From an uncultured Ectothiorhodospiraceae bacterium (GTDB lineage Bacteria > Pseudomonadota > Gammaproteobacteria > Nevskiales > Oceanococcaceae): DNA of 41,739 nucleotides. How positions within the stretch are numbered: position 1 is the first letter of the stretch; each line of letters opens with the position of its first letter. This document shows positions 23,974 to 33,878 of the stretch, in pieces. The notes under the pieces were generated by a model. That model searched no databases. It saw nothing but the letters and a program-made list of their open reading frames with translations, and had not been told where the DNA came from. The position numbers were made by a program, and so were the translations under genes. The stretch covers positions 1 to 41,739 of the forward strand of contig CAKZQS010000047.1 in the NCBI GenBank assembly GCA_937141935.1. The letters are read 5' to 3'.

Positions 23974-25863
23974 ATGCCGATCCGTGAACTGAGCTCCGAG
24001 CTCATCAATCAAATCGCCGCGGGCGAGGTCGTCGAGCGGCCCGCCGCGGTATTGCGCGAGCTGCTGGACAACGCAGTGGACGCCGGCGCGACGCGCATCG
24101 ACATCAGCGTGGAGCAGGGCGGAATCGACGCGCTGAGCGTGCGCGACGACGGCTGTGGCATCGCGCCCGAGGAACTCGCGCTGGCGCTGACCCGGCATGC
24201 CACCAGCAAGATCGCGCGCCTGGATGATCTGGAGGCGCTGCGGACGCTGGGCTTTCGTGGCGAGGCCCTGCCCAGCATCGCGGCCGTGGCCGACCTGCGT
24301 CTGGTTTCGCGCACGGCGACGGCCGAGCACGCCTGGGCCGTGGAGGTCGGGCCCGGCCGCCCGGCCGGCGCGCCGGAGCCGGCGCGTGGCGGCAGGGGCA
24401 CCAGCGTCGAGATGCGCGACCTCTTCGCCCGGGTGCCGGCGCGGCGCAAGTTCTTGCGCAGCCCGCGCACGGAATGGACCCACATCGAGGCCATGGCCCG
24501 GCGGCTGGCGCTGGCGCGGCCGGACATCGCGCTGAGCCTGCGCCACAACGGCCGCGAGCAGTGGGCGCGCCCGCACGAAACGCTGGAGGCGCGCGTGCAG
24601 GCCCTGGTGGGCGCCGACTTCCTGGCGGCGGCCATGCGCATCACGGCGCAGGAGGGCCCGCTGCGGCTCAGCGGCTACGCCAGCCGGCCGGCCTGGTCGC
24701 GCGTGCAGCCGGACACCCAGTATGTGTTCCTGAACGGCCGCTACCTGCGCGACCGCTTGGTGGTCGGCGCGCTGCGGGCCGCCTATGCCGAAGTGCTGCA
24801 CGGCAGCCGCCAGCCGGGCTATGTGCTGTTCTTGGAGCTGCCGCCAGAGCAGGTCGACGTCAATGTGCACCCGGCCAAGCAGGAGGTGCGCTTTCGCGAG
24901 GGCCAGCAGGTCTTTCGCTTCCTGCGCGGCGCCGCGATGCAGGCCATCCACAGCGAACACCGCGCCCGCGAGGCCGCATCGATGCCCGCGGCCGGAGCCC
25001 ATGGCGGACCCGGTGTCGGTTCCGGTTTGACAGGTGCCGGCGCCACTGCCGCGTCCAGGTCCCGGTCCGCGCCCTACGCGCCGGCCTTCGGCCTGGGCCC
25101 GGCGGCGGGGGTCGATGAACCCCGGGGCGACTGGGCGGCCGCCGCGCCCAGCGCCGAAGGCGCAGCCGCACGCGATGTCGCCGCACTCATCCAGCAGATG
25201 CCGGCCGCTGCGGCGGAGGCCGCCGTCGCCGATGCCCCCGCGCCGCCAAAGCAGGCCGGCTGGCTGGCCGAGCAGCCGCTGGGCACGCCGCTGGCGCAGC
25301 TGCATCAGGCCTACATCCTGGCGCAGAGCGCCCGCGGCCTGGTGCTGGTCGACATGCACGCCGCCCACGAGCGCATCGTGCTGGAGCGTTTGAAGGCCGC
25401 GCTGGGCGAGGCCCATTGCGTGGCGCAGCCGCTGCTGGTGCCGCTCGAGTTCGCCGCGCGCGAAAGCGAGCTGGCGGCGGCCGAGGAGGCCGCCGAGGCG
25501 CTGCAGCGGTTGGGCCTGGAGCTGCGCGTCTGCGGCCCCGGCCGGCTGGCGGTGCAGGCGCGGCCGGCCTTGCTGGCCGGCTATGACCTGGAGCGCCTGG
25601 TGCGCGACTTGCTGGCCGACCTGCACGCCGGCGAGGGCGCCGACACGCACCGGCTGGAGGCGGCGCTGGACCGGGCGCTGGGCAACCACGCCTGCAAGGC
25701 GGGCAGCATCAAGCATGGGCGCCGGCTGAGCCTGCCGGAGATGGAGGCGCTGCTGCGGCAGATCGAAAGCACGCCGCGCAGCGGCCAATGCAACCACGGC
25801 CGCCCGACCTGGCGCGAGATTCCGCTGGACGAACTGGATGGCTGGTTCCTGCGCGGACGCTGA
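23974..25863 (+). CDS. mutL: DNA mismatch repair protein MutL with endonuclease-type motif
   Basis: MutL couples mismatch recognition by MutS to strand removal. The 629-residue protein has the GHKL ATPase domain: INQIAAGEVVERPAAVLREL (catalytic Glu29), DDGCGIAPEEL, TRHATSKIA and LGFRGEALPSIAAV, then the NVHPAKQEVRF block. A Gly/Ala/Ser-rich linker spans about 335-420. The C-terminal dimerisation domain contains DMHAAHERIVLE (Asp460, Glu466, Glu471), corresponding to the nicking motif DQHA-x2-E-x4-E, and later ACKAG and QCNHGRPT metal-site blocks, so it probably has endonuclease activity, unlike E. coli MutL. ATG at 23974 is set by the conserved N-terminus. The 201-base gap before it shows no clear signal. 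miaA overlaps the 3' end by 26 bases. Confidence 0.95.
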   Translation: MPIRELSSELINQIAAGEVVERPAAVLRELLDNAVDAGATRIDISVEQGGIDALSVRDDGCGIAPEELALALTRHATSKIARLDDLEALRTLGFRGEALPSIAAVADLRLVSRTATAEHAWAVEVGPGRPAGAPEPARGGRGTSVEMRDLFARVPARRKFLRSPRTEWTHIEAMARRLALARPDIALSLRHNGREQWARPHETLEARVQALVGADFLAAAMRITAQEGPLRLSGYASRPAWSRVQPDTQYVFLNGRYLRDRLVVGALRAAYAEVLHGSRQPGYVLFLELPPEQVDVNVHPAKQEVRFREGQQVFRFLRGAAMQAIHSEHRAREAASMPAAGAHGGPGVGSGLTGAGATAASRSRSAPYAPAFGLGPAAGVDEPRGDWAAAAPSAEGAAARDVAALIQQMPAAAAEAAVADAPAPPKQAGWLAEQPLGTPLAQLHQAYILAQSARGLVLVDMHAAHERIVLERLKAALGEAHCVAQPLLVPLEFAARESELAAAEEAAEALQRLGLELRVCGPGRLAVQARPALLAGYDLERLVRDLLADLHAGEGADTHRLEAALDRALGNHACKAGSIKHGRRLSLPEMEALLRQIESTPRSGQCNHGRPTWREIPLDELDGWFLRGR

Positions 25864-26812
25864 GCGCAGCCCGCTCGTCTGCATACTCGGGCCGACGGCC
25901 AGCGGCAAGACCGGCCTGGCGGTCAGCCTGGCCGAGCGCCATGCCGGCGAGGTGCTGGTGATGGACTCGGCGCAGGTCTATCGCGGCCTGCCTATTGGCA
26001 CGGCGAAGCCCACGTCGGCCGAGATGCGCGCCGTGCCCCACCACCTGCTGGGCGTATACGACTGGCAGGACGTGTGCACGGCGCAGCGTTGGGCGGACGC
26101 CGCCCGCGCCTGCATTGCCGACATCGCCGGGCGCGGCAGGCTCCCCATCCTGTGTGGCGGCACCTTTTTGTACCTGCGGGCCCTGCTGGAAGGCCTGCAC
26201 GCGCTGCCGCCGGAGGACCCGGCGCTGCGCCAGGCACTGGAGGCGCGCGCCGCCCGCGAGGGCACCCCGGCGCTGCATGCCGAGCTGGTGGTCGCGGACC
26301 CGGAGACGGCCGCACGCCTGCACCCCAACGACACCCAGCGCGTGCTGCGGGCGCTGGAGATCTACGCGCAGACGGGGCAGGGCCGCGAGGGCCTGCTGCG
26401 CAGCCAGCCCGGCCCGCAGCCCTGGGCCGGGCCGGTGCTGAAGCTGGCGCTGCTGCCGGGCGACCGGGCGCAGCTGCGCGAGCGCATCGCGCGGCGCTTT
26501 GCCGCGATGCTGGAGGCCGGCCTGTGGGACGAGGCGCGGGCCGCCCGTGCCGACCCGCGCTATGACCCGCGGCTGCCGGTGCTCAAGGCCGTGGGCTATC
26601 GCCAGCTCTTCGCCGCGATCGAGGGCCGCTGCGGCGAGGCCGAGGCGGTCGAGCGGGCGATCATTGCCACCCGCCAGTACGCCAAGCGCCAGCTGACCTG
26701 GCTGCGCCGCGATGCGGAGGTCCACTGGCTCGATAGTGCCGCCGCGGATCTGGAAACTCGGGCCGGGCGTTTGCTGTCCGAGTGGGCAAGTCAGGGCGGC
26801 AGCGCCGCCTGA
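25838..26812 (+). CDS. miaA: tRNA dimethylallyltransferase
   Basis: MiaA adds the isopentenyl group to A37 of tRNAs reading UNN codons. The 324-residue protein has the P-loop ILGPTASGKTGLAV (Lys24), DSAQVYRGLPIGTAKPT, PHHLLGVYDW, LCGGTFLYLRALLEGL and PNDTQRVLRALEI, then the zinc-finger-like insert region and KAVGYRQL and RQYAKRQLTWLRR. It starts inside mutL (26-base overlap), giving about 12 residues before the P-loop. hfq follows after 66 bases, the conserved miaA-hfq arrangement. Confidence 0.96.
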   Translation: MAGSCADAERSPLVCILGPTASGKTGLAVSLAERHAGEVLVMDSAQVYRGLPIGTAKPTSAEMRAVPHHLLGVYDWQDVCTAQRWADAARACIADIAGRGRLPILCGGTFLYLRALLEGLHALPPEDPALRQALEARAAREGTPALHAELVVADPETAARLHPNDTQRVLRALEIYAQTGQGREGLLRSQPGPQPWAGPVLKLALLPGDRAQLRERIARRFAAMLEAGLWDEARAARADPRYDPRLPVLKAVGYRQLFAAIEGRCGEAEAVERAIIATRQYAKRQLTWLRRDAEVHWLDSAAADLETRAGRLLSEWASQGGSAA

Positions 26813-26849
26813 TACACTTCGCCTGATAACTCCTCTGATAACGATTAAC
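26808..26849 (+). promoter_or_regulatory. AT-richer upstream region of hfq with CTGATA repeats
   Basis: CTGATA occurs three times (26809, 26823, 26835), the last two extended to CTGATAAC, followed by GATTAAC. A TACACT at 26813-26818 could be a -10 box, but I see no -35 at the right distance. Composition differs from the surrounding GC-rich sequence, which suggests a control region for hfq. Confidence 0.35.
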
Positions 26850-26878
26850 CGGCCCCCGAGGCCACCGGAGAGATAACA

Positions 26879-27133
26879 ATGTCCAAGGGACACACCCTGC
26901 AGGAACCCTTTCTGAATGCCCTGCGCAGGGAGCGCGTGCCGGTTGCCATCTTCCTGGTCAACGGCATCAAGCTGCAGGGACAAATCGAGTCCTTCGATCA
27001 ATTCGTGGTGGTGCTGCGCAACGCGGTCAGCCAGATGATCTACAAGCACGCCATTTCGACCATCGTGCCGCAGCGCCAGGTGCGCCTGGACTTCGGCAAC
27101 GGCGAGAAAGCCTCTGACGACGACACCGAATAA
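26879..27133 (+). CDS. hfq: RNA chaperone Hfq
   Basis: Hfq is the hexameric Sm-like protein that pairs small RNAs with mRNAs. The 84-residue product holds Sm1 ([40 protein letters not shown]) and Sm2 with the hallmark [13 protein letters not shown]. The C-terminal tail after residue 65 is short and acidic, shorter than the E. coli tail of about 37 residues. GGAGAG at 26867-26872 sets the ATG. It heads the hfq-hflX-hflK-hflC cluster. Confidence 0.98.
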   Translation: MSKGHTLQEPFLNALRRERVPVAIFLVNGIKLQGQIESFDQFVVVLRNAVSQMIYKHAISTIVPQRQVRLDFGNGEKASDDDTE

Positions 27134-27236
27134 GACGCCGGACAAGGCGCCGCTTGCCGGCAGCCTCGGCGACACCGGACTGACACCGGCCGCCTCGGCG
27201 GTCGGCGGCAGCCGCCAGGAGGACCTGGCGCTGCTG

Positions 27237-28493
27237 GTGTCGGTGGAACTGCCGGGCGGCCGCGGCGCGGCCGGGCGCGAGGAATTCGTGGAGCTGGTGG
27301 CGGCCACCGGCTCCCGCATCGCCGGCCTGGTCAGCGGCAGCCGCCACCGCCCGGACCCGGCCACCTTCATCGGCCGCGGCAAGCTCGAGGAGATTGCCGC
27401 GCTGGTCGAGGAGCAGGCCATCGGCCTGGTGATCTTTGACCACACGCTGAGTCCCGCCCAGGAGCGCAACGTCGAGCGCGCCGTCGGCACACGCGTGCTC
27501 GACCGCAACGGCCTGATTCTGGACATCTTTGCCCGCCGGGCGCGCAGCCACGAAGGCAAGTTGCAGGTCGAGCTGGCGCAGCTCAAGCACCTGTCGACAC
27601 GGCTGGTTCGGGGCTGGTCCCACCTGGAGCGCCAGCGGGGCGGCGTGGGCCTGCGCGGCCCCGGTGAAACCCAGCTGGAAACCGACCGCCGGCTGCTGGC
27701 CGGGCGGGTGCAGCAGATCGAGCGGCAGATTGCCAACGTGCGCCGCGGCCGCGCGCTGAACCGCGCCCGGCGGCAGCGCAACGAGGTGCCGGTGGTGGCC
27801 CTGGTGGGCTACACCAACGCCGGCAAGTCCACGCTGTTCAACACGCTCAGCGGCTCCGAGGTCTACGCCGCCGACCGGCTGTTCGCCACGCTGGACACCA
27901 CGCTGCGCCAGCTGCCGCTGCCCGGCATTGCCGACGCGGTGATGGCCGATACCGTGGGCTTCGTGGCCGACCTGCCGCATGCCCTGGTGGCCGCCTTCCG
28001 CGCCACGCTGGAGGAGGCGGTGGAGGCCGACCTGCTGCTGGTGGTCTACGACGCCGCGGACCCCAACAACGATGAGCAGCGGCGCGCGGTGCGCGAGGTG
28101 CTCGACGAGATCGGCGCCGAAGACCGGCCGGTGCTGCTGGTGGCCAACAAGGTGGATCTGCTTGAGCGGCCGCCCGCGCCGCTGCTGGAGCGCGACCCGA
28201 ACGGCGTGGCCGAACGGGCCTGGGTCTCGGCGCGCAGTGGCGCCGGCCTGGAGCCCCTGCGTCAGGCCATTGCCGAGCGCCTCGGCGGCGGGCTGCGCGA
28301 GGCGCGGCTGACGCTGCCGCCGCAGGCCGGCCGGCTGCGGGCTCGCCTGCACGCCAGCGAGGCCGTGCAGGAGGAGGCGCCCAGCGAGGCCGGCGGCTGG
28401 GAGCTGCGCGTGCGCATGCCGGCCGAGCGCCTGGCGCGGCTCTGTCGCGAGCACCAGCTGCCCCTGGAGAGCATCGAGCGCCGCGCGGACTGA
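27237..28493 (+). CDS. hflX: Ribosome-associated GTPase HflX
   Basis: HflX binds and splits stalled ribosomes. The protein (418 residues from GTG 27237) has the N-terminal domain with IGRGKLEEI and DHTLSPAQERNVE, the LSTRLVRGW and GLRGPGETQLE linker, and a G domain with GYTNAGKSTLFNTL (Lys197), DTVGFVADLP, VANKVDLL and VSARSGAG. The start is uncertain. The frame is open back into hfq but holds no ATG, GTG or TTG there, and GTG 27237 falls inside the first conserved strand (LALLVSVEL). A perfect AGGAGG at 27217-27222 is spaced 8 bases from an in-frame CTG at 27231, which may be the real start. hflK follows after 52 bases. Confidence 0.93.
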   Translation: MSVELPGGRGAAGREEFVELVAATGSRIAGLVSGSRHRPDPATFIGRGKLEEIAALVEEQAIGLVIFDHTLSPAQERNVERAVGTRVLDRNGLILDIFARRARSHEGKLQVELAQLKHLSTRLVRGWSHLERQRGGVGLRGPGETQLETDRRLLAGRVQQIERQIANVRRGRALNRARRQRNEVPVVALVGYTNAGKSTLFNTLSGSEVYAADRLFATLDTTLRQLPLPGIADAVMADTVGFVADLPHALVAAFRATLEEAVEADLLLVVYDAADPNNDEQRRAVREVLDEIGAEDRPVLLVANKVDLLERPPAPLLERDPNGVAERAWVSARSGAGLEPLRQAIAERLGGGLREARLTLPPQAGRLRARLHASEAVQEEAPSEAGGWELRVRMPAERLARLCREHQLPLESIERRAD

Positions 28494-28545
28494 GCGCGCG
28501 CGATCATGCGACAATTCGCACTCAACCCCCGGTAGCGACGCGCAG

Positions 28546-29685
28546 ATGGCCTGGAACGAGCCCGGCAACAAGAACCCCTGGGACCAGCAGGGCCCGCCCG
28601 ACCTCGAAGAAGTGTTCCGCAAGTTTCGGCGCAAATTCGGCGGCGGCGGCAACAACAGCGGTGGTGGCGGCGACGGCGGCGGCCTGCCGAAGGGCCTGAT
28701 CGCGATCGTCGCGGGCATCGGCCTTGTGGTCTGGCTGTTTACGGGTTTCTACATCGTGCAGCCCGGCGAGCGCGGCGTGGTGCTGCAATTCGGCAAGTAC
28801 CTCGCGACCACCGGCGAAGGCCCGCACTGGCATGTGCCGGCGCCCTTCCAGACGGTGGAGAAGGTCAACGTCGACGGCATCCGCAACGTCACCGACCGCC
28901 AGGTCATGCTGACCCAGGACGAGAACATCGTCGACCTGGAACTGGGCGTGCAATACCGCGTGTCCGACCCGCGTGCCTACCTGTTCAACACCCGCAGCCC
29001 CGACCAGACGCTGAGCCATGGCCTGAAGAGCGCGCTACGCGAGGTGGTGGGCAAGTCCAGCATGGACTTCATCCTGACCGCCGGCCGCGAGGAAGTGGCC
29101 GAGCGCACCAAGCTGCTGCTGCAGGACACGCTGGACAGCTATGACACCGGCCTCGTTGTGACCGAGGTCAACATCAAGGATGCCCAGCCGCCGGATCCGG
29201 TGCAGGGCGCCTTCGCCGACGCGATCAAGGCGCGCGAGGACGAGCAGCGCCTGATCAACGAGGCCGAGGCCTACGCCAACGAGGTGGTGCCGGTGGCCCG
29301 TGGTGAGGCCGCGCGCATGCTGGCCGAGGCCAATGCCTACCAGACCCGCGTCGTCGAAAGCGCCTCGGGTGATGCCAGCCGCTTCGATCAGCTGCGCAGC
29401 GAATACGAGCTGGCGCCGGAGATCACCCGCGACCGCATGTATCTGGAAACGATGACCGAGGTGCTGGGCAATGCCAGCAAGGTCATGATCGATGTCGATT
29501 CGGGCGCCCCGCTGCTGTACCTGCCGCTGGACCAGATCATTAACCGGGGTGGCCGCACGCTGGACGCGCCGCCGAACCTGCCGTCGTCGAACAACACCGG
29601 CAGCCGGGGCGGCAGCATGGGCGCGCCGCGCTCCCCGAGCAGCCGTGACGGCCGCGACAGCCTGCGCGAGAGAGGACGCCGCTGA
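28546..29685 (+). CDS. hflK: FtsH protease modulator HflK
   Basis: HflK and HflC form a large SPFH cage around FtsH in the inner membrane and limit its proteolysis of membrane proteins. The 379-residue protein has a short cytoplasmic Gly-rich N-terminus (GGGGNNSGGGGDGGG, residues about 28-44), one membrane helix (about 49-70), then the band-7/SPFH domain from VQPGERGVVLQFGKY and a long helical region (VVPVARGEAARMLAEA). The C-terminus is a Ser/Arg/Gly-rich tail. The ribosome site is weak. Its stop overlaps the hflC ATG (TGATG). Confidence 0.95.
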   Translation: MAWNEPGNKNPWDQQGPPDLEEVFRKFRRKFGGGGNNSGGGGDGGGLPKGLIAIVAGIGLVVWLFTGFYIVQPGERGVVLQFGKYLATTGEGPHWHVPAPFQTVEKVNVDGIRNVTDRQVMLTQDENIVDLELGVQYRVSDPRAYLFNTRSPDQTLSHGLKSALREVVGKSSMDFILTAGREEVAERTKLLLQDTLDSYDTGLVVTEVNIKDAQPPDPVQGAFADAIKAREDEQRLINEAEAYANEVVPVARGEAARMLAEANAYQTRVVESASGDASRFDQLRSEYELAPEITRDRMYLETMTEVLGNASKVMIDVDSGAPLLYLPLDQIINRGGRTLDAPPNLPSSNNTGSRGGSMGAPRSPSSRDGRDSLRERGRR

Positions 29686-30557
29686 TGCGCATCAATTCCC
29701 TGGTTGGCCTGATTCTGCTGGCCATCGCCGCCGGCCTGGCGCTGGATTCCTTCTTTGTTGTCGACGAGCGCGAGTACGCGGTCAAGTTGCAGCTGGGCGA
29801 GATCAAGCGCACCGACTATGCGCCGGGCTGGCACTTCAAGGCGCCGCTGTTTCAGAACGTGCGCTTCTTCGACCGCCGCATCCTGTCGCTGGACAAGCAG
29901 CCGGAGCGCTTCCTGACGCTGGAGAAGAAGAACGTCCAGGTGGACTTCTTCGTCAAGTGGCGCATCGTCGATGTGGGCCGCTTCTACCGGGCCACCGGCG
30001 GCTTCGAGAGCGTGGCGCTGGAGCGCCTGTCGGACATCATCAACCGCGGCCTGCGCAACGAGTTCGGTACCCGCACGATTCAGGAGGCCGTGTCCGGCGA
30101 GCGCCGCGAGATCGTGCGCGCGCTGGAAGAGGCGGCGGCCGACAAGGTCAGCGAGCTGGGCATCGAGCTGGTGGATGTGCGGGTCAAGCGCATCGACCTG
30201 CCGGACACCGTCAGCGACTCGGTCTACGACCGCATGCGCGCCGAGCGCAAGCGCGTGGCCGCCGACCTGCGCGCCCGCGGCGCCGAGGTGGCCGAGGGTA
30301 TTCGTGCCGAGGCCGACCGCGAGCGCGAGGTCATCCTGGCCAATGCCTACCGCGAGTCCGAAGAGCTGCGCGGTAGCGGCGACGCCCAGGCCACCAAGAT
30401 CTACGCCGAGGCCTATGGCAAGAACCCCGAGTTCTTCAATTTCTACCGCTCGCTGGAGCTGTACCGTCGCGCGCTGGCCAACTCGGACGACGTGCTGGTG
30501 CTGGAGCCTGACAGCGAGCTGTTCCGCTACTTCCGCAGCGCCAGCGGCGCCGACTAG
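29685..30557 (+). CDS. hflC: FtsH protease modulator HflC
   Basis: Partner of HflK in the FtsH-regulating cage. The 290-residue protein has an N-terminal membrane anchor (residues about 5-24, LVGLILLAIAAGLALDSFFV), the SPFH domain starting VDEREYAVKLQLGEI, the VQVDFFVKWRI strand, and the helical arm DRMRAERKRVAADLRARGAE. GDAQATKIYAEAYGKNPEFF is a highly conserved C-terminal block. Its length matches Pseudomonas HflC rather than the 334-residue E. coli protein. ATG overlaps the hflK stop. Confidence 0.96.
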   Translation: MRINSLVGLILLAIAAGLALDSFFVVDEREYAVKLQLGEIKRTDYAPGWHFKAPLFQNVRFFDRRILSLDKQPERFLTLEKKNVQVDFFVKWRIVDVGRFYRATGGFESVALERLSDIINRGLRNEFGTRTIQEAVSGERREIVRALEEAAADKVSELGIELVDVRVKRIDLPDTVSDSVYDRMRAERKRVAADLRARGAEVAEGIRAEADREREVILANAYRESEELRGSGDAQATKIYAEAYGKNPEFFNFYRSLELYRRALANSDDVLVLEPDSELFRYFRSASGAD

Positions 30558-30586
30558 GCCGGCGGGCGACGCCCGGACGACCGACG

Positions 30587-30775
30587 GTGACCGAGGCCCT
30601 GCTTACGGCGCTGGCGCTGGCCATGGTGATCGAGGGCATCGGCCCCTTCATCGGGCCCAGTCGCTGGCGCCGCATGATGCTGCGCCTGGCGCAGCTGCCT
30701 GACCGCAGCCTGCGCGTTTTTGGCGCCATCACGATGGGCCTGGGCGTGCTGCTGCTTCAATTGCTCGGACCCTAA
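30587..30775 (+). CDS. DUF2065 (YjeT-like) small membrane protein
   Basis: A 62-residue protein with two membrane segments (about residues 3-22 and 42-60) separated by the basic loop SRWRRMMLRLAQLPDR, matching DUF2065/YjeT, a small family of unknown function encoded between hflC and purA in many gammaproteobacteria. GTG start 29 bases after hflC. The conserved position supports reality despite its size. Confidence 0.85.
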   Translation: MTEALLTALALAMVIEGIGPFIGPSRWRRMMLRLAQLPDRSLRVFGAITMGLGVLLLQLLGP

Positions 30776-30786
30776 AGAGCGACACG

Positions 30787-33248
<2,462 letters not shown>

Positions 33249-33717
33249 GCGCCGGGCCGCCGCCGCGTGTGCCCCTGCGCTCGGCGGGTCCGCGGGGCCG
33301 GGTGTGCCGGCCTGCCTGCCCGCTGCAGGGCGCCGCTATCGCCCGGAGCCGGCCGCCGGCGCGGACATCGGTGCCGCGGGGCGGCGCGCGGCGGCAACGC
33401 CCGCTGAGCGCCGCTCAGGGCCTCTGCCGGCGCTGGGCGCTGCGCGGCGGTCGCCGAGCGAGCACGACGCCAGGGGTTGTGCTGATCATCGCCGCGACGG
33501 GACTCCGTACCTGCGCGGGCGTGCTGTGGGCGCGCAGCGTCCTGCCATGGCCCTGTCATCATTGGCCTCGCACACTGGCCGGGCAGCGGCGGTTCGGCGG
33601 GGCTTCGGCCGCCGCCCGGCACGGCGCAATGCGCGCGCCGTGGTGGCATGGGAAGGGGGCGCCGCGACGCTCGGCGCGGCGGTGACCTTGGTCAGCGGCG
33701 CTGGCGAGCAGGCACAA
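33249..33717 (+). other. Gene-free stretch between purA and the tRNA-Leu terminator
   Basis: About 470 bases of very GC-rich sequence. I find no recognisable gene on either strand, no promoter with both boxes, and no T-tracted terminator for purA. One small hairpin (CTGAGC-GCC-GCTCAG, 33404-33418) is present. Open frames here translate to Arg/Ala/Pro-rich low-complexity sequence typical of non-coding high-GC DNA. Confidence 0.6.
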
Positions 33718-33741
33718 AAAAGCCCGCAATTGCGGGCTTTT
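33718..33741 (-). terminator. Bidirectional rho-independent terminator for tRNA-Leu
   Basis: A perfect 24-base palindrome, AAAAGCCCGCAATTGCGGGCTTTT. Read on the minus strand it follows the tRNA 3' end by 9 bases and ends in six T. On the plus strand it ends in four T and could also stop transcripts arriving from purA. Confidence 0.85.
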
Positions 33742-33750
33742 CCGATACCG

Positions 33751-33837
33751 TGGTGCCGAAGAGAGGACTTGAACCTCCACAGGGTTTCCCCTACTAGAAC
33801 CTGAATCTAGCGCGTCTACCAATTCCGCCACTTCGGC
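33751..33837 (-). tRNA. tRNA-Leu (anticodon CAG)
   Basis: An 87-base tRNA with encoded CCA. The acceptor GCCGAAG pairs with CTTCGGC, and the anticodon stem CTAGA/TCTAG encloses the loop TTCAGGT, giving anticodon CAG for CUG codons. The long variable arm (GGG-GAAA-CCC) is typical of class II tRNA-Leu and the T loop is GTTCAAGTC. CUG is by far the commonest Leu codon in this window, which fits the strong promoter upstream. Confidence 0.96.
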
Positions 33838-33850
33838 GACGAAGGCGCGC

Positions 33851-33878
33851 ATCTTAAAGAAGGAAAATTTCTTGTCAA
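33851..33878 (-). promoter_or_regulatory. Strong sigma70 promoter of tRNA-Leu with GC-rich discriminator
   Basis: On the minus strand: consensus TTGACA (33873-33878), a 16-base AT-rich spacer and TAAGAT (33851-33856), then GCGCGCC before the start point. Such a discriminator is typical of stringently controlled stable-RNA promoters. The -35 box overlaps the rnr start codon region on the other strand. Confidence 0.8.

Noticed and set aside
33304-33804. Plus-strand open frame running into the tRNA-Leu region (ends in a CRREDLNLH-like peptide)
   Set aside because: The end is the well-known artefact of translating the antisense strand of a tRNA, and the rest is Ala/Arg/Pro low complexity.
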